From: Saturnia japonica
Lineage: Eukaryota; Arthropoda; Insecta; Lepidoptera; Saturniidae
Direction of reading: 5' to 3'
Assembly (NCBI GenBank): GCA_033032175.1
Contig: CM065309.1
Span: 11,098,001-11,162,000, forward strand
DNA length: 64,000 bases
Part shown: positions 39,201-51,200 of the stretch, piece by piece
Position numbering within the stretch: the stretch's first letter is position 1
Layout of the letters: every line of letters begins with the position of its first letter
Translations under genes and position numbers: made by a program
Notes under the pieces: model-generated
What the model saw: only the letters and a program-made list of their open reading frames with translations
The model's database searches: none
Told to the model about the DNA's origin: nothing

Positions 39201-42200
39201 GTGATATTACGACATCCATGTTGAATACTATAATAGTTCGCTGACTTGGTACCCAAGTAAATTTGTAGATTTGCTCGTGTATTTTTACATGATATTTGAT
39301 AAACAAATTATATGTGTTTTGGAAAATACTTGATATCCATTATCAACGTTAAAATGTTACTTAGATTTGGTCAATAATCGACTTTTGTAATGCTTTTAAA
39401 TGTAAAGGTTTTGAATTGATACCTATTTTAGAGGTAAAGATAGATAGATACATTTACTAAGTATAATTATTACGTCAACTTACTAATTTGACCTACTAAC
39501 GAAAATAAATTGCTTACATGTGACCCAATTATTTTTGTGCAACTTTATGACGAAATCGTGTATTGTGCTTTAGAGAGCCTATGACCATTGCCCATATTAT
39601 AAAAGTGGGGCAGATAAAAAAGTATTTGATTATTATACCATTTTCATTTCTTTATTTTCTCGATGACAGCTCCTGTGAAAACTTGAAACGAGCGTATTTT
39701 TTACATTATATATAAAAAAAATATTTTAATATGACGTTTACACACGTACAAGGTTATACCAGAGTCGGAGAAACTGATAGGGATGGAGCTATATCGATAA
39801 ACGTAACACGATAACAGACCCGATATATTTTTACAAAATGTAAGAAACTAAACTACTGCCGCATACTTTTGTACAAATTTATTAACTAATATTATATTTC
39901 ATTACAAGATGTTGCACGATTAATTCTTGATTGATAATGCTAACTTCTTCAAAATTTTCGAAGCTGTTGTAAAATAAGTAGGTATAGGTAGGTACTCGAC
40001 AATGAAACGAAATAATTATAACGACAGGTAATCTTTATTTATTTATTTTAATCAAAATCTGATGAATCGTCACTGTCACTCGATAGTTATATTTGGTCAC
40101 AACACTACAACTATCAAATTAGAACTGTCATCGAGAAAATAAAGAAATGGAAATAGTATAGATAAATAAAATCATTGACAGTATGACATACTACTTATAA
40201 ATATGACGGAAAAAAAAAACAAAGCGAACAAATGTAACATTCATTTGTTCTTGTGTAAGCTATTTGACCATGAACGTCTGCCTCAATAATTTTCATTAAT
40301 ATGGCTCATAAGAAATTAACATAACGGAAGTTTCTTCCACCATTATTATTCATGTTTGGCCAAAATATTCTTGTATTTTATGTTCAAACAAAATACCTTT
40401 TCACAACAATGTATTTTAAATTTTCATTTTTCTATTGCAATTAAGTACCGTTGCCAAATCTCTTGCTCATTTTCGTCCGTTCAGTGGTTTTATTTAACAG
40501 AATAAACGGCAACCGTCCGGACTGGCTGGATGCTCGCTAAGTCCGGGTGTTTTGAAATGTGAAGGCCGTGCGCGTTCAGGGCAATTTTAGTTTTGTCAGT
40601 CCCTGTGCCATTTACTTGAGATTGTATTAAGACTCGCCCTAGTGCAAAAGACTTTCGCGCGCTTTGCTTATTCCTTTCTTTAATAATAATATCTGGGCGA
40701 CCGAGCTGTGCAAACAAAAAAACATTATCTATATATGTATATCATATAACTTAATATCTCTCACTCACTTAATGAAATAAGATAATCACTCTTTCGAATA
40801 TATTCTGATGTTCATGTTAATTTAAATGTTTATCGCAATTAATATTTTGGTTGACTTTTAAGTGAACTCATAAATCAATAATTATAATATAAATACATAT
40901 ATATATATATATAATAGCGTATAATTACTTATTTAAGTGTACGGCGGAAAAGGTATAATACAAATTGCAGTAGAGAATGCGATTTCTTCGTTCTACGTAT
41001 AGTTACACTAAAAATCCCTTAAAGAATAAAAACATAGCTACCTGAAAGGGAGTATCGCCAACATAATGTGTAACATTATGATTTAGTAACAGAAAACGTA
41101 AGTACTTATGTAGCCATGGGAATATAAGAGAAGGGTAAAACATTAAACGTCATTGTGGCAGTAAAAGTATTAGCTCAGAGATTGACCCATACTATTTTTA
41201 ACCGTATAACATTTTTAACAGTAGGAAACGTAACGTGCACTTGACATGGGGGCAGAACATGAAGGGGTTAATAAATTAGAAGAACCCGACAGAGGGTTGC
41301 AAAGATAGAGAAAATTGGTAGACTTTTAAAGTTAAGTAAAGTATATTTTGGAGGTAATCTCTGGAACTACCGATTCGATTCTTTCACCATTAGCAAGCAG
41401 CATTATCCCTGACTTATAGGATTTTTTAAATTATTATTAAATTCTAAATTATAATAATTAATGACAACAAGTCTCGAACAGTTGCTAGTGTATACATAAT
41501 AATTATGATCGTATGTATTTGTATATTAATTTATACTCTTAGTATAGTGTAATCAGTTTGAATATTACTTTAGCATTAATTATTATTGAAATGAACAGAT
41601 CACTACGTATGGATAAGTAAATCTAATTTACTGTGGTTGTTTATTGATGGCAATAGCTCTAGCATAATCTCAGCAGTGCCATTTAAGTTATAGGATTACC
41701 TAGTTTAGCAACTTGTAGTCTATCAACTAATACTTGTAATTGTAGTCAGAACTTTGGTGATTTTGTGATTATGGTTAAATAAACTTATTATTATTGTATG
41801 ATGCGGTTTGTGAAGAATTTAAAATAAATTAGCTAAAAGTGTTATGAGTCACCAACCTGCAACTTATTTATTCCGCTTCACAAAATTCCGTAGTATTGAT
41901 AGAATCGTTATTAGAATTCTTGTTTTAAAACGGATATAGTCATGTGTTCTATCACCAAAATTGCTTTGTTCGTGAGATATCCCAATGATCAATTTATGTT
42001 TATTTATAGTGATATCTGGTTGGAATTAGATACAGCAAATGTGTTCTTTCTATTAAGATAAAGTATTATTATTTTTGTATGTTATTTAAGATATAACTTT
42101 AGAAAGTAATTATTTAAAAATAGAATACTAACTATTCAGTTGTCAGGAATTCCTATTTATATAAAGTTTATTATATATGTTATTTTAAATAAAACAAAAA

Positions 42201-45200
42201 AGTAATAGTTTAATAATAATATGCTATGGTCAGGACCTTAAGTATCGCTAAAACGGAATAATATCATTGTTTACGAGAAAATATTTTAAACGTTCATATT
42301 CCTAGCAAAATTAGATTAGGGTACCTAGGTACTTTCGTAATGAATTGAACCTATGCGCCTTGTATTATACAGGTTGTTTAGTGGTTATTTTTTACAATAT
42401 TCTCGTCCATTACTTACCGAGCTTTTAATATCCATTGTTTACGATTTACCTCCAAACTTATGCAGTTTCTTATAGGGTTGATCACTGTTGTTATATCACT
42501 TAACACTGCATTCACTTAGCCCACATGTCTAACTTATGTTTTAATCTTTAGCTGTTTTGAGTTGGCTCTCTCGCCCTTTCCGTGTGGCCGGCGACGCGAA
42601 ACGCGCCTGCTCCAAGCGGCAAAGCGACTAGAGTCGTACTGAGAATGTTGCAACAATCGCCAAGGTTTATATATGAGGTTGCACAAAACCTGGTCTTACC
42701 CACGACTTCATAAGTTTGTTCGAACGTCTGCTTCAACACTATTCGTCCTACGTGTGGACTGCGAAGTAGGCCTTAGCGTTGGAGCCAACGTGTGCAGGCT
42801 GTCTACAATAGCAAACTACTAAAGAACTTCATATCAAACTTAATTTTCAGTAAAAAATTGTTCAAAATATAAAAACAGTACTTATTAAATTTCATTTCAT
42901 CCATGGTTTTTTAAAGCTTGAAAATTTTGAACAATGTAAAGAAGATATTTATTTTATTGTATTATTTTTTATAGTAATTGTGCATATACACATAATACAT
43001 TGTAATACAAAACGGAATTGCAACTTTTTTTGTCTGAAAGAATATGTTTTTGAGTATTTTGTATAACAATAATTTTAAAATGATTTATTTCGATTTTATT
43101 CTATTTTGGATAAAGTGTTTAAACTGATGTTATTTTATTTTAAAAAGTTAGTTCCTTTTAAAACTATGCTGATGCACAGCTCAGTATCGAGTTAGATATC
43201 GTGATAATAAATGAACATTTTTTAACATATATATTTAAGCTATTATTAGAATAATCACCGTATTCCTTTGTTTAATGAAGATTTTATGTATGACAGTCAA
43301 GATGAGCTATGTGACAAAATTATAATAATATCATATAAAAGATAGCTCGTATTTGAGGTCACTGTTGTCGTTAATTCGAAAGTGTATATGACATTTCTTA
43401 TTAAACTGATAGACGGTATCTAAAGGGGCGTCCATTAATTACGTGAGGTGATTTTGGCGATTTTTCTATCCCCTCTCCCCCTTTGTTGCGATTTCGTGCG
43501 ATTTGGCTCGACCCTTCCCTCCTCCTCCTAATCTAAAATGAGATTCTCTCTCAATTTTACAGTTTCTTGCAAAAAAAATTACGTGGTATTTGTCGAGACG
43601 ACCCTCATCACCACGTGAGATTAGATGAGATCAAATGCCTCACGTAATTAATGGACGACACGTCTACTACTCTAGAATTCACACTTCTTACATTTTTGTA
43701 TATTAATTATACTTCAATATATATATTACTGGCATACTGGCTTTGCAGACCTTGTTCTGTCCTATCCAATAGCCAATAACTCGACCATAGCGGCACCTGT
43801 CCCGTTTTTTTTTCTGAACTCACTTTCAGATCGTTACGATTAAAACAATAACAATTACACATAGTATCTATTCATCGTTCGAAAGATGAGTTATGGTCTT
43901 CAGTACATAACAATGCAATAAAAAGTCTTTTAAAAGTTATAATTTTTCAAAATATTTACGGGTTTGAGGGTAATATTTTAAGTGACATAAAAAAGGAGGA
44001 GGTTCTCATTTCGAATGTATATTTTTTTATGTATGTTTAGAAAATAATTTCTTTGTTTATGAACCGATTTAGATGACTCTTTTTTTTGTTGGAAAGAGGA
44101 TACCTCAAGGGTGTGGCCCCATCTTAATTTAATCGGCATTGGACCTTTGACTTCGAAGATATACCAGGGACTCCTCAAAATCATTAACATTTGGTTTTAT
44201 TTTTTGTTATTTATTTTCTATACAAATATTACAGACCTATATTTAATAAACTTGATCGTACTCACACGACAAATTAGGACTATATTTGTGATTATTGAAC
44301 TAAAATGTATTCAATGTTACGCATAAGTATACGAGATGCTATTTTGGTAGTTTTAAGCCCACAGGAAAATAATAAAAAAGCAATATAGAGGCCGTGTCAC
44401 GTTGCACATCGGTAAGAGGTTTGTTCTCAGTGTATCCCTTAGCTGGCGAATTGCGTAAGTGCAAGCGAGGACGCACGCGGCCGTTCGTGGAGCCGCATGA
44501 CAGGACTCGGGTACTGATGTGGAACCTTGAAATACGGAATTGACTAAATGACTACTTACCGGACATTGCTGCATGTAGAAATATTTAACCCGTTTTGTAA
44601 TCACCTATATTATATGATAACAGTTATCAGATTATGTATTAATCATTTTAAATCATCACCATGTCAAAGTCGAGGGCATACAGCTTTTCGATAGTATTTC
44701 GACTAAGTCATTTGATCTTTACCCCATTCACTATAAAGTGAGATTTTTGCATAAAAAAATGCGGAAAAATATATTATCTCAATGTATTGATATACACCAA
44801 TATCGACTGGTTTAAAAGTATAATTAACTTTATGCTAATTTTCTCTTCTCAATATTTAAATTAATTCGTTACTATTTCGAGGTCTCGTAGGATATCTGAC
44901 CATTTTTTTAACCGATTTCAAAAATGGAGGAGTGTTCTCAATTCGTTTGTATATTTTTTTATGGATGTTCAGCCATAACTTCTTTGTTTATAAACCGATT
45001 TAGATGATTCAAATGTACGTTCCAATTTTACATTAATAATTATAGTGTACAATAACAGTAAATAATTAAAGGATAAGTAGGTTTCCTATAATTAATGAAA
45101 TAATTTTTAGAATCGAATGTGTAGTTTGTTTCAGAGATTACCGCCTACAAACATACGAACTTTACCTTTATATAATATTATTATAGATAAATAAAAATTA

Positions 45201-48200
45201 TAACGCATCTTCAATGAAAATGCTTGTGGCATATAAAATTGATTACGCAAAACGGTATTATCACAAGAGTCAATTAGCAGAACGTGTCTATAATGAGCCT
45301 GTAGAGACCTGTCCTACTAATAAGTAATGAACTTTAAAATGCGAAATAGTACAGTGTAATTCTGTATCAAAATATACCAAAAGCATATATTTTTAAATTG
45401 CTGCAACCCTGTGATTATAGTACGAGGTAAGGTAAGAGCAATTCGCTCGCAATTCTAGGCGTTTTGTTTTGATAATAATGTACTTCGGATATTTGTATTT
45501 GCTTTATAGCGCTTGGTGCAAACGTTCTATCAGTTATCGCAAAACTACTCGATCAATACCTTATTTTTGTTCGAGAAATATTTTAAAACACATTGCCAAT
45601 GCTGTTTTACAAATATTAATAGTAACTGTTATTATTATTCTTCATTCTACTCCCATCGGCTACATGTTATGAATTTCCCTATATAACCCCTTAGCTAGAT
45701 GATGAATTTTTGCTCACCTATCTTACTTACCTTAAATTAGGTACTTCTGTGCAACATTTGATGCTTTTAGACCTACTGGTATAAGATGTGTGGTTGCACA
45801 TCAGTCATTAAAAATTTTATTACGCAGGTTTATTTTATGATTAGTTCCAAGAAAAAGTATACCTGAATCTTTGAGCATACGTCGTATTATTTACTTCCAG
45901 GATGATGTTATAATTATATATCTTATCCAGGTACATTCAATATTCGGTTTGTCATTAATTACAATTTAATCAATTCACTAGTTTAGCTATAACAGCGATA
46001 ATGAAAAATTAAGTCTGTGTCTAAGAATGCTAGTTTAACATTTTACATACTAAGGCTCTCCCTTAAGTATATTAGATTACCATAGTATCATAATTATAAG
46101 AATCGGTTGTGTAGTTTCTAAAAAATCGTGTAAGTATATAGAGACCCGAGAAAATCTTATTTTTGAATTCTTTTAATATACTCGTATTAATGGATATTAC
46201 TTTAGATTTACTCGTATGTACAGTTTGAAGCAGCCGTTTCCATTAGAACGGAACGGTTATCGGCGCGTAATCGTGTGAAGGTATACTATACACTATTGAG
46301 CGTAGTTTATGCAAGGTTCTTATAAGAACTTATTCATTGAAACAAAAAAAAAATGGAAGCTTGCTTAATTTCTCAGTGGCACGCACGAGATTACGGCAAT
46401 CGCAACCTCCCATCTCGCATACCTGCTACGTCATTGTCATCACTTACTCTTTGAATACCTAATAACTGAAATATTATGGACGTATAAAAATCAAAACTAA
46501 TTTACGAAATACTTAATAATCTTTATTTCATTAAAGGTATTTTGAAATACATCTTTAAACTTTAAAAACTTTAAAATTTATATTTATAAAAAAAGTCATG
46601 AAAGTAAACCAGAGTTACATAACATAATTATTCAGAATATAATAAGTTACTAGTCATGCACTCGTGAATTGTACAAGTGACGGTTTTCTTATATCGCTTT
46701 TTCCTTTTTTGTATATGTTAGAATCGAAACAGAATTTGGGATAATGGAGTCAATGGACAACTCACTTCGTGGGCATAGCCAGGATTTTGGGTAGGTGGAG
46801 GACAGGCAAGCGAAAATTAATGTTAAAAAACTCGAAAGGCGTAGTAGTACACCCGGCGAGGTATCGCGGTAGGAACGAAGTTCCTTTCTCTATTTATTGT
46901 GTATGATTAAATAACAAGCACTTTAAAGAAATGGTAATAAAATCGTAATTATATTGTAACTGCCTCATTAGTCTAGTGGTCGTAAGCGCGTCTGCTATGC
47001 TCGAGGTCCTAGGTTCGATTCCCAGGTCGAGCAAAGTGTTTTTGAGTTTTTCTATGAAATTATCAGTAAAAGCTTCGGAGTTTGGCTATGTGCCCGATTA
47101 ATGGCCCGCCTGAACGTTCGCTCGAAATGTGGGTGTACACTCTGCCTAACACTTCGGGGCGGGGATACAGACGTCAGGTATGTTATGAAACTTAAATGCC
47201 CAAGTTAACTTACAAACTTATATGGATAAATATTATTACTGAATTGGAGAAAATAACTTCGCAAATAACGTAATATTTTAAAGTATTATATTGAAGATAA
47301 AAATGGTTACTTAGAGTCAACGTTAACAATTAATTGTTAATGTTAAAGGTACAAACTTAAACATTTAGAATAAAAACGAATTTAACTTTTGTTTGAAGGC
47401 CTGCCATGGTAGGTCTGTGTGACATACGGAACTGCTTTTGATTGGCCATGATGTCTCCGTATGTAGGTTTGAGCTGAGTCGACGGTACTTAACAGCGAGA
47501 AAAGGTGTTCGTCATTAGCCTGCGTCGAAAGCAGTTCTTCCGCATATACATGGTAGAGAACGTATCTTCACACACATATGATGACGCAAACTTTGTCATA
47601 GTTTACTAGGCATGAGGAATAATCATCGAAAATTGATCTTTGGACAGTGTTCTATAAAATTCCTATTTTAGAAGGAACGTTGGCGGGCCGTATTAAAGCC
47701 CTTCGCAGGCCGGAGATGGCCCGCGAGTCGTACTTTGCCCACCCCTGGCCTATACCTACTATTCCTCATGAATCTGGCTGTCATATACAAAAAGAATTTT
47801 TCGAAACCCACTGGTAGGTCCAGAGATGAGCGTGTTAAACACACAAATAAACAAAAAAACTTCCGCCTTATTATATAATAATAAGTATAAGTATAGGAGA
47901 TGAGTATTTCGTTGCTGTTTAAGATACACACGATAAAGATACTACCTAGTCCGGCCATAAGTTCTGTTTACAGATGAAAATGCATTTTTTTAAAATGAAG
48001 TAATGTAATATTATTAAAATTTATACCTACATATTTATTAGTCTAAGCAAAAAAAAATTATTCGAAATGCCACCTTTGGATTTTATACAGGCCTTTAATC
48101 TGTTTGGCCACGAATCTATGAGATTTACGCACTTTCCAAGGGAAATTTCGGCACTGCTTGCTCCAAAGATTTTTTAAGAGACTCAATGTCGCCGTGTCGT

Positions 48201-51200
48201 TTAGAGCAGGCCATGTCCTCCAAAACTGACCATAATTTGAAGTCTAAAGGGTTGAGGTCTGAGCTAGATGAGGGCTAGTCTTCAGCTCTTATAAAGTCCG
48301 GCACGTTGGTTTCTAGCTAGGCTTGGGTAGTTCGTGCCTTGTGACCAGGTGCAGAGTCCTGCTGGAAAGTCCACGGTATATTTTTAAAAAGTGTAGGTAT
48401 TGCTGTGAGGTTTTCACATGATCCAAGACTGTATCTTAATACATTTTGGCTGAATATTTCACTCCTTTTCACAAAAATGTAGTTTTGTGACTCCTTGATA
48501 AAGCACGCCCCACCAAACCATCACTGACGCAGGATGATGACCACGTTGTACCTTTCCGACCACTTGAGCAGCTTCTTTAGAACTGTGAGCGTACACTTTA
48601 TCAATTTTGCTAATTGTAGTGTTCTTCAAACGTGGAAATTTTTTCATCGGTAAAGAGGATATTTCTGTGCTTTTCACCTGCGTATCGCGACAGAAGGCGT
48701 TTTGATCGATCCTCTCTCTTTAGTTGTAAAGATTGATTTAGGGCGTGTTCTGTATATCGACGATAAGCACCGAGCTTCAGGTCTTCTTTTATAATACGCG
48801 ACAGTCCTAGCGGGAATCTTCATTTCTCGCGATAAGATTTTTTGCTTCCTAATGGGGTTTCGACGAATTCTAGCATTAACAGCCTTTGTAGTTCATAATA
48901 GCACGCGGCCGCCCCGATCTTTTCTGGTCTTCGACAGAGAAAGTGTTGTTGTATCTGCTGATAGTACGATATACGAAAATACGGTTGATACCAAACTTTT
49001 CAAGTGTCTGGAATATGACCGACGGCTCCATACCCACTTTGTGCAAGGCGATCACTGCAATCCTATTTTCTTTAACACCCCATTCCACATTGTGATTTGA
49101 TAATGAACACGAAACAATATGTGAAATGGCGCAAAATCGAAAGAATTTTTAAAAATAATGTACGTGTTCCAAATTCAAAATAATTAGAAAGTTGAAAAAA
49201 AAAAATTTTTATGTAACAGTATTTATGGCCAGACTAGTTATAATATTGTATTTTACGATATCTTAAATTAAAATATCATAGCATCTTATGGTATCATAAA
49301 TGGGTAAGATGCGTTAATATATGAAATCATTTCAGTCTCTTGAAAGTATGCTTAGGTATAATAGCACATATTTTTTGTCCGATTTTTATTTAGAGGTGTT
49401 TACGTATGGTAACAACACGGCTTTATTATTACATTTATTAGGCAATCATACAACCTGTCATTTAAAGATAAAATAACCATATCGCTCGTTATCTTAGATT
49501 CTGTAAGATGAGAACCACCGTCATTAACTTTCACCGTGTGTGATGGTTGTGGTCATAGTTCATTGGATTGTATGGCGAGCGATATTTTATTTAAAAATAA
49601 AATATTATAGTATCTTCAGCTTGTGTGACGCGCTTTACACTTTTTAGATAAAAAAAGTCAACTTTAATCTTTCTTATCAGTTTTTCACATTTCTACTTAT
49701 TTTCGACTTTGAAATTCCACACAAAGTATACCATATTTCAACACTTGACGCTTGATTTTCCAGATACGCTGTAATATTCTTCTCAACAGTATGGAAATTG
49801 ATTTTATGTCCTATTAAATGTTGTAAATTTTAGTTACTTATTACACTATTCTAATTCTGACCTTTTTCAATACCTCTAATCGTACTGCTAAATTCTATTT
49901 CAAATTTTCCTGTGCTAATTGTTACACATAGTGAAAAAATACAAATGTTAAATTTCACCAAGCCGTTGTAACGTACAAAAATGTGTCTAAACTTCATAAT
50001 TAACCCAAATAGGGCGAACGAGCTGCGCTAGGTATCTTAAAAAAAATTAAACACCTATCTAGGTAAACTTCGAATTTATAACAATATCTAAATACAATAT
50101 TTAATCCAAATCGTTAAAGTCATTTCCGAGAAACCAATTACATATAACAAGAATTGCTCACTTAATAGTAGGTATTAGATTAATAAGTTCTTATATTTCT
50201 GCATTTTTATATTTTATCGATTTTACTTAGTAAAAACATTTCATTGCAGTCCTTGAGCGTAGTTTAAATACTTTTAAAAAGGTTATGTAGATTATTAAAA
50301 GGTACACCTTATTCTACTTATTGTTAACGGTTATCATAGTAGCTATAAAGGTCTTCTGTTCTATTAAAATATTTTCTATTAAACCATTGGGATACAATCA
50401 TCAGGTTATTGTGTACTAAAACCCATATTAAACTGTATTTTGATTCAAATTTCAAATACTATGGTCAATAATAAAATTATTATTGTTATTGTAATCAACG
50501 TGAGTTTTTATCGCCATTAGTTGAATTGACACTTAAATCATAAGAACAAATAAATATACATATACAACTTTTATATTTTATAATGTTCCTAATTTGTGTT
50601 TCGAAGATGACATATTATTTACTTGTCACAGATAAAATGATTCAGCTATATCTATGAAGTAACTATATTCATACGCATCGTCCTTGTCAGGAATGCGAGG
50701 TCATCACGCGTTGGTTCGAAGACCGCGTGCTTTTGTGGCTGATGTCCTCTTGTGAAATATAATTATACCTAGTCGTTTTAGGGTCATTTGCTCAACATAA
50801 TGTTATTTTTATTTCTGTTACAAATACAAAAAAAAAAAAATGTCGCTGCGCGGTCTGTGTTTAACGCGTATTCTACACAAGTAAAATATAATAGCGTTAT
50901 ACTTAGGTTTTTCCATTATTTATCACTATTTTCATTTTAACATGATAATCTTATTTAAGTATCAAATGAACACGTAAATTAAGTAAGAGTTACACTCACT
51001 GAACGTCATCAAGTATAATTTCTTTGAAATAATGTTGATACAATTTTAACCTTTAACTAAATAAACCTTGCTTGTGTGAAATACATCCGTCTACAGAACA
51101 AATCCAGTTATTGATCGAATGGCACTCGCATTTTAATAAAATAATTACATTTAATCATGTAGGTACGCTCCCTTTTTGCAGTGGTTTTTTTTATTTATTT

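Noticed and set aside
40490..40717. 75-codon minus-strand ORF in a GC-richer patch
   Set aside because: No recognisable domain and it runs into a dispersed repeat (ctgggcgaccgagc) at one end.
42548..42739. 63-codon minus-strand ORF over the candidate promoter
   Set aside because: It would start upstream of the TATA box and cross the initiator, so it cannot be the product of that promoter; it reflects local GC content.
46962..47040. Possible tRNA gene with A and B boxes
   Set aside because: The head does not form an acceptor stem, it is followed by a long SINE body, and a second copy interrupts a transposon at 1,470.
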